Source of the DNA: Certhia americana
Lineage: Eukaryota; Chordata; Aves; Passeriformes; Certhiidae
NCBI GenBank assembly: GCA_018697195.1
Contig: CM031857.1
Span: 97,101,674 to 97,165,673 of the forward strand
DNA length: 64,000 nucleotides
Reading direction: 5' to 3'
Shown: positions 1-52,853 of the stretch, one piece after another
How the letters are laid out: each line of letters opens with the position of its first letter
Position numbering within the stretch: position 1 is the stretch's first letter
Notes under the pieces: generated by a model
Told to the model about the DNA's origin: nothing
Seen by the model: only the letters and a program-made list of their open reading frames with translations
The model's database searches: none
Program-made: the position numbers and the translations under genes

Positions 1-3000
1 TTTCCAAGTAAAATAAAAATGAGGGTGAAGTAAAAAATTACTAATGAAAAGTTTTCCCATCCTGTCATGTAGCAGTTAGCTGTCATTTGTTACTTTTCAC
101 TGATCTAAACATCTATATCTATTTTCTTCCTGTTCAATATCTATACAAAACACAAAACCTCCATTTGCTGCCTTTTAAAGGCTTAATTATGAACTATTGT
201 AAGGATTCATAATTTTCAGGAATACTTCTAATTACTCTTTCCATGTGTATTAACAAGAAATGAGGTGCTATTCCCAAAGAGTAAACATCTCCATGAATTC
301 AAATAACTGTATAAATTAGGGCAGTTAAAGGAAGCAGACTTCTAAACTTTTTAGCTATTTTCCATTTTTAAAGAGAAGTCCAAGAACAATAGTCTTATGC
401 TAGAGCATTATATCATAACTTGTGTATCTGCCTCAAGATTTTTATAAAAGTAACACAGCACCTGCTAAGAGAATTATTCCCACACTTAGAGGAAACAGCA
501 AAGCATTGCCTGAACAATTCACCCAAGAAAAATGTTATTGAGCCATACATTTTAGAAGAACCAGACATTTTAAAACACACCTGTGCTGGCCTTGGGAAAC
601 AGCTCATGAGAAACTGCAGTTTTGCTAGCAGCTAAAGTGCTTTCTCCAAAGACATGATTTAATGGGAAGTCTGAACTGTTCTCACAGGGGCTCCTGCTTC
701 ACTTGGGTTTGACTCTTTGGAAAGTGAAGATTCATGGGCTTGTACCTACCTCTGTGTAAATCAGGACTATCTCCTTTGAAGTCAGCAGATGTAAAAATCT
801 GGATGAATAAAGGAGGATCAAGGCCTGGGGCTGTCATCCCTGCCCTGCTGCTTTTATTCAGGTTAGGATTTCAAATATGTAATTGCAATATTATTTTTCC
901 TGTCATTTGGGAATGTGGGTTGAGGCTGAGCTGGAACAAAAGGATGAATAGGTGCAGGCTTGCTTTGGAGAGCTGCAGCATGGTGCCAAGGCAAGTAGTA
1001 GTGTCAGGTTTTCAGCTGGCCTGTCACTCTGAGTGATCTCTCTGAGCACTGCTCCAGAATTCTCTCTTTTGCTACTCCATTCCTCTCTCAGGGACCAGTA
1101 ATAATGCCGCTGTCAATCACACTGCAGTAGAAGACTTCATGCCTTCCTAATATATTGGTGCATTTCTAAACCAGAACAGCCTCAACAGTGATGCTTTTCT
1201 AGCCCATTTCTTTCCTATATATCACCCTTGTGTGATATATGTGTCCCTCACCTTTAACTGGTCATCATGATTTGCACTGTAGTTCCTTACTCAAAGTAGG
1301 ATGAATCCCACCTGGGAAAGTTACACACTTGGTCAACATCTTAAGCATCTGTTCTCACGTTGGAAGTGAGGTTGTAAAGGTTATATTGCAACTGAGGTGC
1401 TCAGCAACCTGCCAGAGGCACGTGATCTGGCAGGGCTTGCTAAAATTAGTAACTCATGATGAATGATTGTATTATTTACAGTCTTATTAACTGGGTCTGA
1501 ACTTGAATCAGAAAACCAATTAAAAAATTAAAGAAGCAGAATATTCCGCTCAAAGAGTGGAGTTAATGCAAAAGCCTGCCTCAGAAGAAAACACTCGCAC
1601 CTGTGCCGTTCAACTCCCACATGAATAACAAATTATTCTGTTCTGGTAGAGATTTGATTTATGTACACAGAAGCCCTAAACATCACAGTCCAAACAAAGA
1701 GTCTAGTCCACATTGAAAGCATTGTTAACATCTTTTACTCTTTAGTCTCCTAATTTTTACATAAAATCAAGTACTAATTCAAAAATTAAAATGTAAAGAA
1801 GGTTTCTTTCATTTCAGAAAGAACATTAAATACAAATAGCCCAACATCAGCACTTAGAAGTGAGCAGGGTTTCCCTCAGTGTGGAGAAGACAAAAACACT
1901 GTGCTTGTTTCCGTATGGACAACCAACTCAGTAAGCAGGAAAATACTGCTTTTTACTCTGTCTCGAGATACACTTTCACTATTACAAAGATAAGTATGTG
2001 AAAATGGTGTAACAGTTAAAACCCCAGAACATCATTCCATAAGCAAGTTGGGCACATTTTTGTTTATCACCAGCTGCCCAAAGCTGCCCCACTGAATGCC
2101 TTCAGGCCCGATGTGCCCTGGCCAGTTACTGAGGTATTGGTGTGAATTTCCTGTGAGGGTCCAGCACTTCTTCACTCCTAAACCACAAACTAAAACAGCA
2201 TTTCCAATTAAAATGAATACCCTCAGTTTTGGTGACACGTAAGAGAGCCTCTAGCAATCCTCACTTCATTTTGGTGCATGGGCTTATCTGAAAATTGTAC
2301 TGCTGCAACTAAAAGCAGAATCTGCTAAATACTACTAACTATATCTCTTTTATGAGAATAATTTAAAAAGAAGTATTTACTGTGTTATTAAATATTATTT
2401 TAATGGAATTTCCCACAGTCCTTCATGGTGCTATAAATGCTGGCCATCTCAAAATGAACTGGTTAATGAACTGACATTTTAATTTGTGCTCTCAATAGTG
2501 TGCTGTTGCATTTTCTAACATGTGAAGAATATGTGTTTGCAATTAAGACACAGGACTAAAACAGATGATGCACACTGCTGTTTAGTGACCTACTATTGCT
2601 AAAATAATGAAGACTGTGTTTTCACCTGTGCTTGAGATTTCTTGCTTTTCACAGTGTACCCAGACCTGAGAGATTTGTATGCTTCCTACCCTTGGGACCC
2701 TCTACTCACTGAGAGTCTCTTTGTTGAGCAATTGAAAAATGGGATACCCAAAACTGATAAAAAATAAACTAATGGCAGAAAAAGCAGCAATTTTATTTCT
2801 TTCTGAAAGCAAACAATGGGAAAATACAGTAGACTGGAGACAGTCTACTAAATAGTTTATGACATATAGCCCATTTCAAAATGATTTTTTTTCTCTATTA
2901 GGTGTGCATTAACACATAGAAGTCAAACAAATGCAAAATCTTCTCTGGTCTCAGAGAAAAATAGTCCCCCACCCTTTCATTTCCTCAAGCTCAACACTAC

Positions 3001-3387
3001 TCTGAGGTGCTACTATCTTCTAAAGAGATTGTGTTATTGTTTGCTCTAATTCTGCTGAATCCCAAATTGGGGTTTAAGTACACTTTTGAAGCAATCATTA
3101 TACCAACACAGGCTTTATCTATCACTTTCATTTCTCACATCTCAGCAGATCATTCTTAAAAAAATCTGCTTTTGTTAAACACAGCATTATACAATGTTAC
3201 CTCATTTCTAGTCACAAAACTTTCAAAAAACTTTCATTAAAAAAAAAAAAAAAAGGGGGAAAATTGTCATCTAAGACTGCATGCTGCATTAAAAGACCAT
3301 GTTTTATTTCTATACAAGAATTACTTGCTCCCCCAGATTTCAATTCATTACTATGGACCATGCAAAATGCCACAGACCACAGAAGCT
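1..3387. other. 3' flank of MID1, no gene seen
   Basis: AT-rich sequence beyond the predicted end of MID1. Open frames are all 100 codons or fewer and show no family resemblance. It contains an A-run at 3240-3254 and one possible ancient repeat near 744-840. By mammalian gene order the next gene in this direction would be CLCN4, but no exon of it was recognised here. Confidence 0.6.
744..840 (+). repeat. Possible degraded ancient sauropsid interspersed repeat
   Basis: Resembles an element common in reptile and bird genomes with a motif like TGTAAATCAGGA, then TTGAAGTCA and a downstream TCAAGGCC tail. Similarity is judged by eye from memory and the element cannot be named. Confidence 0.25.
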
Positions 3388-3406
3388 ACATTTTCAAATG
3401 GAAGTT

Positions 3407-3412
3407 TTTATT
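3407..3412 (-). terminator. MID1: Candidate distal poly(A) signal of MID1
   Basis: AATAAA in transcript sense, with a GT-rich downstream element about 22-37 nt further on (3385-3370). It has the best signal-plus-downstream-element layout of the candidates I found below the stop codon. Confidence 0.4.
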
Positions 3413-3581
3413 GATTAATCAGGCATTGAATCAAGTATTGTAAAATAAACAGATTTTGTTTGTTAAAAAATGTCCAGCAGAATAATGTTCATAGCAAACT
3501 TGTTTCCTCATTGTCATACAGAATACGAAATTGTCCAAGAAACAAGCAAAAAAAGGAACACCTAACTAATTGCTGTCACTT

Positions 3582-3697
3582 TGTATGTGTATATACATAT
3601 GGGTGTGTATACACAAATTACACACTGTATTTGTGCATATGCTGGTGTGTGTATACCCATACATATGTGTACTTATATACACAAACATATGTGCACA
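3582..3697. repeat. Compound TG/TA/CA-rich low-complexity tract
   Basis: Imperfect mix of tgtgta, tatacaca and catatg units over about 115 bp, at the predicted 3' edge of the MID1 UTR on the flank side. Interrupted, so probably an old dinucleotide microsatellite. Confidence 0.7.
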
Positions 3698-5692
3698 AAG
3701 AGTACTGACTGAGTTAATAAGACATTGGAGAATTGTGGCTTACTCCAATTGAAGTATTCCGTCAGTCAAAATAAAGATGATACAGCAAGGTCTGCAGATA
3801 ACAGACCATCCTTTTTCTATTGGCCAAAACCACGATCTGTCTCTAGACTCATTCTCTATCTTTACAATGAACATACATGAAATCATTTGGGACCTCTCCA
3901 AATTCATGGTATTATTTCCATCCAGCTCAATCTCTGCCAATATGGTTTAACCAAACACTGAGCAGTGGTTTTAGTTTATCCACTACTGAACTCAGCTTTT
4001 AGAATTTATATTTCTTGAAAAAAAGAACAAACACAGCCTTGCTACATGTACTTTGGTAATTCACTCTTTCCTTTTAGGCAGAAAGTAGGCAATAACCCTA
4101 GAATATAAGTCCTTTCTTCATGCGTCCTTTTATGACTGCTTTGCATCAGACATTTTCTGTCAACTCATTTTCAAAATTTTTATACCATTTCAGCTAGCTT
4201 CCAGACATCCCAGGCCAGATAATCTGGACGTTGTATATCAGATTGTACCAGTAACATTGTACTCAATTTTAAAATGTAATGCTTGGGGACTGATTTACTT
4301 TTTCATTTTTGAGGATATATGTTTCTTGATTATTAATGACACTATGATAAACACTGAGATTCACTGTATGCACACACTTTGCCTTTTTATGTCTATGATC
4401 TTGGGAAAGATCAGTGGCTCCTCCTATCTGTGAACTGTGGGATGTTGTCCTGCTGAAAGACATGTTATCAGCAATGTACTGCCAGATTTTTCTCCATTTA
4501 ATTCAGCAATCAGCAGGGCATGTAAAAGGAAATCATAGAGACATGGAAAGGCATTTTTTCTTCTATTATAAACAAACCAAAAACCAAATGGGCATGTACA
4601 TATTCTCTTCATCTTGTTCATAAATTTTTGATATAATCATAAGGCAAACTGTAGTAGAGCTTTGTACCTGGAGAATCAGTATTTAAAAAATCTGATGCTG
4701 AGCTTGGGACCATTTTATTTTGGACCCACTACTGAACAAAGTGCATTAAAGCATCTTTCTCAAAAGACACCTAAAGCATGGTTATAAATTATTGAGCAAA
4801 TCTTTAAAGCTGATATTCAATTTATCTTTTCTCTACACAGGCAGATTTTCACCACTTGCATAGTAACAACAAAACACTATAGGAAAACCATTCTTTTAAA
4901 GTTGTCATATGCCTCAAGCATCTCCCAAAATGATCATTTATACATAAGCATTGCAATAATTACAAAAAGCTTCTATCTGTAAAGGGAAAGAGAAAAAATG
5001 CACCTGATTCAGCTCTGAGATAAAGTACATAAAACCTCTATTGTCTTCACTGAAGCACCAGGATGAACATAGGGTCTCCCTATGCAGATTTCTACTGTTG
5101 TGACCTTCCTCTTTACTATTCATTCACGAAGTGAACTGTGCTTTGCCAAACAACCTGGGACAATGATAACTATGAGCAAACTCCAGCTGCAGTGCTTCTC
5201 CATACAGCACATGTAAAACAGATTTCCTTGCTTTGTTATAGACACTGCACAGTGTATGACAATGAAACATTTGTATTTAATTTAAAACCAATGGTAAAGT
5301 GGCGCATGTCTCACTTCCGAGTTGTTGGCTGGGCTTGCTATGTTGAACCTTGTAAAATCAGCAATAAGTATTCACATGTCTACCATCAGAACTGTGACAT
5401 CTTCTATTACAATCAATCCTTAAATGATGCCGTGCTTTATCAAATTAGTCTACAGTCAGACCTTGGATTGGCTCTTCTACAGTACTGCTGGTTCTCAGAG
5501 ATGGTATCGGCCTTCTACATCCTCAGTGATTCTATGTTTCCCAAAGACGAAAGCGAAGCACTGGTAGATGGGAATATTGCCATCAATAAAATAAATCATC
5601 AGATGATTTATCCACTCACATTTCTTGGAGATATTCCACATGTTTTTTATGAACTGAGAGAGCACTGCCCTGTGAACAGAAGTAAATTGAAC

Positions 5693-5698
5693 TTTATT
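5693..5698 (-). terminator. MID1: Candidate proximal poly(A) signal of MID1
   Basis: AATAAA in transcript sense about 630 nt after the stop codon. The downstream element is less clear than at the distal site. Use of it would give a short 3' UTR. Confidence 0.25.
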
Positions 5699-6327
5699 CT
5701 TTTGCTGTGTTGGCGAGCTCCACTTCCTTGCTTGCTTATTTTTGTTCTTTTGGTCCGCGCACTCTCATGTGCGAAGTAGAAATTGGGAGATCTCGCACTC
5801 TACAAGGCTGGTAATGAGACCACTAATGTCGGTACAAGTAAAACCTGCAGTATGCTGACTTGTCCACTATGCAGTTTTCATCTTTCCAATTTACTACTAT
5901 TATCCACTGTAAAATAAAATTATTCAAAAGGCTGATGAAACTTGAATTAACAGGACCACCAATGTGCAAAAAACCCCCCTCAAAACAACAAGAAGTAATT
6001 TCCAAGCTGTCCATACTAGGCTTTCACTTTTCTCTTTTTTTTTTTTTTCCTATTTTTATAAATAATTTATAAATCTTCCTGTAAAGGATGAAATACAAAA
6101 CCAACCAACCAAAACCAACTAAAAAAAAAGGTTCTAAGAAATTGTTAAAGCCGCTTGTCCTTCAGTACAAAATACACAGGAAGAAATTTTCTCTCCTTGT
6201 CAGTTTTGCCCAAATTTGGCAGTACTGTCTGGGATGTCACATGGGTCCGCCAGCTCCGGGTCAGCTCCTGGTGGCACCGCCTGGCCCCCTGGGAAGATGT
6301 GTCATCCTACCTTTTGGCTTGGAGCAG

Positions 6328-46610
<40,283 letters not shown>

Positions 46611-47702
46611 TTAAAAAAAAAAATAAAATAACAGTTCAAAGAATTCAATACTTAGGTGAATATTTGAAAAATTTAATTACACAGGTATGAACATGAGACT
46701 TTCATATTGGTATGTTCCATTATATGTTTGATTAGATTAGATGTTTTGTGTATGCAAGACAAGAGAGAATTCTGGAAAATAGGTTTTCTGAGGACCTAAT
46801 ATTAAACAGATTAAGCAATTAGTTTTATTCAGGAAGAAAAGAAAAATTACTAAGGAAAAGACCAGAAAAGGCAAGAACATTTCCCCAAAAGAAATATTTA
46901 TTTAAACTGAAAACTTTTTGACTCCTTATTTCCTGCTTTCAGTTTAACATCTGAATTTAAAAGCCAGATGCTAACTAAGGTCTTGGAACTGGTCACCCCT
47001 TTCTTCTTAGGATTTGAAGTGCTGGGGCAGGGATGGGGTTTGATCTATTTGATTTTATTCCCTAGTTCAGCAGAGTTACATTTTTTATGTTTATTTTTTA
47101 TATATTTTTAATAAATAATTCTAAAGAAAAATGTCCTTTCTATGGATGAAAGGAATGAATTTCTAAGAATGAAATACCTACTGACAAACTCTGACTTCAC
47201 TAACTGTTCTTAAGAGAGAACTTGTGGCATGATTCTGTGTTCATCAACTGATAATGGCCGCCATAAATATCTGCAACTGTGGTAGAGCAAAGTTCTTTGC
47301 ATCTCACAGATCTGAGACTGCATCCTGGCTCCCTGCAAATGCCTGAGAGATTGAGATCTAGCAACAAATGTTTCAGCCTCCTTTCTTCTCCCTGTATGCT
47401 CAGGAAGGAAACCCAAGCGCCTGAAGAGCAGGTCTGTGGCAGCTCTTACCCACTTCCTGGAGTTACTGAACAAGAATACCAGAAGTGGGTCCTGTGCTTT
47501 TCTCCTGACAAGGACTGCGAGTGTCTCTGCACAACTTGCAGTAATTTCAACCCTCCTCATCTTTTATTAATGACCTTCTTTTCTTCACACTACTACATTT
47601 CCCTTTGGTGTGTCCATTCTCTCATTTTAGTCCCCGCAGGTACCATTAACTGACCTGACTTGTTTGATCCTCCCAACTCTCACTTCCATACATGCATTTA
47701 GA

Positions 47703-47766
47703 GTGTGCGTGTGTGTCTGTGTGTGTCTGCGTGTGTCTGTGTCTGTGTCTGTGTGTGTGTGTGTGT
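47703..47766. repeat. (GT)n microsatellite with TCTG interruptions
   Basis: A 64-bp GT-rich tract with scattered TCTG and GCGT units, ending in a purer run of GT. Confidence 0.95.
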
Positions 47767-48708
47767 TTTCTGGTGTTGTTATTCCCTGCCTATTTCATGC
47801 TGTCTGAGACACTTTGTTCTTTGCCCTCCCTTTCTGCAGCTATGCAGTTCCCTTCCCATTTTTGCAAGTGGCTACAAATAAATGAAGATGACAGTATTTA
47901 ATTGCTGAACGATACACACTTTGGCATGTACCAGGATTGATGCTGTAAGCACTGGAGTGGCAGTCAGTTCCTTAGTCCTTCCACTAAGGAAAGCACAACA
48001 TTTTTGATGGCTTTATGTATATGACCCTTCCAAGAAGCATGATGGGTGCTTGAAGTACATAATTTTGGTGTTCGCTTCCTAGCAGAGCCATGCATGTTGT
48101 GTATGACAAGCTCTGGCTGTAAAAATATCTTCTACACTACATTTATTTTATAGCCCATTAAAACAAAGACTAAGAAGAATGGGCATTTTTACTAAACAGC
48201 TTGTGCTGGATCCTACATTTCCACTAGCCATACTGTGAACGATCATAATTGCAAAGGCATGTTTGCTGTGCTGTCAGATGCCCGTTTGTAGTGCTGAGAC
48301 TCACATGCAAAGTCAAAATATCATATATAGTTACAATATCAGATAAATTTTGCCTTCAATCAACAGTTCCTTAAGATGACTCAAATGTGCAAATGCTCTT
48401 GAAATTTTATTTATAAAATTTCTTAGTCTTATATCTTAAGTTTTTACGTGTTTTAATATTTTATACTAAAATGTTTCAATGAAAATTGTGTATCCTTGAA
48501 TGAGGTTATCTAATTTAAAATGTATTATTGAACATAAGAATTACTAGAAGTTGGTATCTATATATACTATGAAGAAAATATGTATTCAAAATGGTTGTGG
48601 AACACTGCAATGATTTTAAATAACCGAAAGTTATTTCTCTTCAACTAAGGCCACTAATACATGAAGAGTCAGCATTTTTCCCTGAAACAGAAATGTATAA
48701 ATGCACAG

Positions 48709-48826
48709 ATTCTATATATTATATTCAGGATTATTTTATATATATATATATAAAATACAGGATTGTTATATTCAGGATATTTTCAAAATCTGGATATAAT
48801 AATCTATATTCCTGTATATATGTATT
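48709..48826. repeat. TA-rich low-complexity region
   Basis: Includes a TA run at about 48737-48752 and two copies of a TATATTCAGGAT-like motif (near 48718 and 48768). Confidence 0.7.
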
Positions 48827-50473
48827 GGATGAAGAGCAAAATCTTAGAATAAGCTTCCTATCCAGTGACTATAAGTGTAAAATCATATATATTATTATGG
48901 CTTCACACAGTTCTCTTGATATCTTCTGCATTTCCTGACTATGAAAATGGAAGAAAACGATGAAACTAGTGAGTTGCCTAGAAAAACTGGAGTTAATCCA
49001 TTACCATCCTCTATCTCCTTGAACTGTGTAATTTTCAGTATGGAAAGCCTGGAATTTTGTTTCCATGAAGTTTGGTATGCAAGAGGTTGGGTTTTCTTAA
49101 GTCAAGAATAATCAGCATTCTGTTAAATTTTTATTGAAGAGTATCAGTTTCTATTAATGCTTTACCAGAAGACAAGAACCTGGTGGCTGCTGTCTAAAAT
49201 TAATGTCAATCTTTCCAGTTTCACTAGGACAGTACTGAATGGCAGCTCTTAAAAGTGGCCTGATTCAAAAGTTTTTAAACTCATAAAACTTGACCAATTC
49301 CTGCAGTAGGTTTACCCAGATTTTCTCTTGGCAGTATCTTCCTCAGTACTTTCCCCTATTATTTTCTCAGACAGACCACAGAGCCACTTTAACTACCATG
49401 TGATAGTAAAGTTGCAGGGTTTGAGCTCTGTCCTCTTTCTTTACTCCCTATAGAGGAACACAGAAAAGGCCTGAACACTTAAATTTCAGAAACAGGTATT
49501 TGCTCAGACACTTTCCAAAGTGTTACAACTTCATTTCTCATCCACATCAGGAACATCCCCAGTTGTGTAAGACAACAGGGCCAGATTTGGAGGTCCAGCC
49601 AACTTGGAAAATTAGTCTGGTTGTTGTAGACCAGAATTCCTAAGGAAGAGTGAATTTTAGCCAGGTTTGAAGACCGAAGAAAGTGTGCTCCTACGTTATG
49701 ATGAGTACATGTGAAAATGAGTAGCAAAGTAATCTGATTCCAATTATCTTCCGTCCTCCCACTTAATCTTCTACTGCTGTTCTTTTGGGCAAACCAAATT
49801 ACAATTCTATTTTTGGTAATGTTCTAGGTAAATCATAATTTCTTAAACATTCACACTTTCCTTTTCTTATCTTCTTTTTTGTCAATTGCTAATTTCCATT
49901 GTTACCTGTCTATTAAAAACTGATCTTAGAAACTCTGGTGTTGTTCTTTTTTAAAGAAGCACAATAGTTGCTCTGCATTTGCTCTGTGGACAGGCTTCAC
50001 ATATGTTAACTCAGTAGATGCAAACTGCTCTCCAAAAGCAAAAGCAAGACTGAATGCTTCCTGACTTACCAATGTAGATCCAGCCCAAGATCTTGACATT
50101 CCATGCATGCTTTGAAACTGTTTTTACAACATCCAGTATAAAGTGAAAAGAATGCTTACTGTCCATTTAGCATGGTCTGACAATTATACAACATAAATAT
50201 TCCTATAATCTTGAAATAAATCCAAGTAGATGAAACCACAGACATGTAATTGAAAAGGACAGTTAAGGATGATGTTTCATTTTGACTCTGCATGCCTATA
50301 AAATGATATGATCCAGAGACAGGATTGAAAAAATTAATGCTAAAAACTAGCTGAAGGCAACCCAGTATTGGTCACATTTTTTAAGCTGCTGTCTAGCTCA
50401 TGATCATGCTGCTGCTGAAGTCATGATCATGTTGCAGCAAAGATTGCGTGAGGCTTGTGCCCTGATTGAAGTG

Positions 50474-50534
50474 GAAGGTCAGACTAGATGATCATAATGG
50501 TCTCTTCTAGCCTTTAAATCTATCAGTTTATGAA
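50474..50534 (+). mobile_element. Old CR1 3' tail
   Basis: GGAAGGTCAGACTAGATGAT followed by CATAATGGTCTCTTCTAGCC and a TCTATCAGTTTATGA end matches the tail of old CR1 subfamilies. Only about 60 bp is recognisable; sequence before it is uncertain. Confidence 0.7.
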
Positions 50535-52833
50535 AACCAAATGTGAACCCATGCCCTTTGCCAAATTAACAGTCTCACGCAAAACATTGCTTGTCTAAAA
50601 TAAGGAGGTAGCACAAACAGATAATCCTAAACTACTATATGGGTTAGAGATGCTGTCAAAATAAATTAATGTAAGCTTCTAAAGAAGAGAAATGCTGAGT
50701 TGTGTGCTCCTGCCTTACGTCACAGTAGACAAAAAAAAAAAAAAAACATCCCCAAGATCATCTTCTCAGAGACATTTTCCATAAAAAACCGGAAAAATTT
50801 AAAAAGCAAAAATTAATACAGATAGCTATCAGGTACAACGAGACTTTCAATTGCTTTTGAGGTAAAGTAATTGTAGTTTTCTTATTAAAATTATTTTTTT
50901 TCCTCACACTGATAAATAGAAGCAGTCATTTGAATTTTCCACTCACTGCATACTGGAAAACTTTGAGAACTGGTCCTCTGAAACTGCTGCTTGTGCTAAG
51001 ACATGCACTATGAGATAGTAAATGTAGTAATAGTCCTGATCACCATTTGTATCAAATCCACCATGGCCAAAGCCTTTCAGCAGCAAGCTTTGACTGCAGT
51101 TTGCTTTTCTCTTGATCCTGGTATAGAACTGGCAGACTAAAGCATATTTTGAGGCTATCTCCTGGTTTAAAGACAACAACTTTGCATGGAGGAAATTAAG
51201 TTTAGTAATTTCACAGCTTTCTTGAGAACCATTGCCCCTCTCCCATCATCTCTTTACAAACAGACAGAATGAAACAGTTTATGCATTTCCGGACCGGTTA
51301 GTTAAAGTGTGCAACTTAAAGCTACACTGTTACACTGCCTTAGTGAGGAATGAAACATCACAAAGCAGAAGCCTGATCACATTCTAATTTACTCAAATCA
51401 GCAGGGAAACCAGAGTGGTGCTGACGTGGCAGATCAATCTTTAGTACTTATAGGCTGGTTATATACTCCCTGTCACTAACACAGACCATGCAAACACATC
51501 TTCACTTGAAATGTTTTCCTCCTAATTCAAAGGCATTATGCTGCATGTGCTCCAATTATATTTTCACCTAGTCATAGTGACATACGTCATGAATTAGTCC
51601 TGTTGCCTCCAGGACTTGTGTCTAATCTATTAAAAAACTTGCCAATCAAATCCAGAATAAATGCCAGAATATGAAGTGTGGTTTTGAGCCACAAAATACG
51701 TGAGCTTAATGCTTCCTTTGGTGTTCTTTATTTAAATGGACATGCCAGGTGCACATAGGAAAACCTAAGCTATTTTTTATTCTATGTACTTGTCCTGAAA
51801 CAGATGACTATTCTTCTGTAGTATTCATGTGATCAACTCTGTATTTCTCCAGCCAGGGAATGGTAACATTTTAATAGGAATGATTGATCTCAAGTCTCAC
51901 ATGTGTAGAGCCTGACAAGTGCACTCCACATTCCTAAGTGTCAAGAAATAACAGCTATGATGTTGATAGACTCCTCCTGGGGACTAGGATTTTTACCATA
52001 AGTGATTATAGTTTTTTTAAATAGTGATTATAGATTTCACAAAGAAAGACCCGTGAGATTTTGCATTGTTAATTAATTGTCCAGACTATTTTTATTAAGA
52101 GTGCAATGAACATATCTGCATGGGAAGCCATTATGACTCCAATGATATTAACTAAGTTGAGTATTGAATATTTCCATATTTCAAAGGAATGTCACAATTT
52201 TTTATTGATCTCTATTTAATGTGAGACATTGTCGAAACTAAAGGAAATCCAAGCCCTCCAAATTCATGATCAAATAAAATATTTATTAACAGAGAAAGCA
52301 ATATTCTAGGAAGAACCTTCAACTGCACTCTTGTGTCTCTGCAAAGCCATGCCCTCAAATATATCAGTTCTTGCCATTTCTAAGTGCAGTTCTGCTCTTT
52401 TATTTAACTACACTAGTCTGTCTTGTGAGTTGCTCTTTAGTCTTCCTTCACTATTTCTTCTCTTTTGGAGAAAGAGAAATTTCATACCTGGGGCTTCTGA
52501 GTAAAAAGAACAGGACAAAAGCTATATTTAGAGCCCCCTATAGCAAAAGTTTTCTGTTGATGTGTACTGTAAGTTTGGAAAAGAATCAATATATATACTT
52601 AAAAATTATTTTGCCCATAGCAGGGACCATGTTTACTGAGAACACAGGTCAACTAAACTTTCACTTCATACTTATTTTCATAGTTATTTTGTTATTGTAA
52701 GGGAAGGACGTACAAAAAATGAAGTGAAAACAGTATTTTCTTTTAAACACAGGCATTCAAACTTGTTAAAAGAATTTTGTTCCAGTTTAGAAAGACTATA
52801 AAACTGATTATATAGGAATAGTCGGGGGTGAGG

Positions 52834-52853
52834 GTGTGTGTGTGTGTGTGTGT
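52834..52853. repeat. (GT)10 microsatellite
   Basis: Ten pure GT units preceded by a G-rich stretch. Confidence 0.95.

Larger units (their letters stand above)
3388..6327 (-). other. MID1: Probable MID1 3' UTR
   Basis: Follows the stop codon directly on the minus strand. The first 100 bases (about 6235-6320) are GC-rich; the rest is AT-rich with a long pyrimidine run at 6033-6048 on the plus strand. Candidate AATAAA signals in transcript sense lie at 5698-5693, 4719-4714, 3412-3407 and 3308-3303. I place the distal end near 3388 because the signal at 3412-3407 is followed, about 22 nt later, by a GT-rich stretch (TGTGGTCTGTGG). The exact end and use of proximal sites are inference. A 213-codon open frame on the opposite strand (5138-5779) has no recognised function. 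Confidence 0.45.

Noticed and set aside
47210..47560. 116-codon minus-strand frame 0.6 kb upstream of MID1 coding exon 2
   Set aside because: No similarity to RING, B-box or any other family; an overlapping 124-codon frame lies on the other strand, and no matching splice sites join it to MID1.
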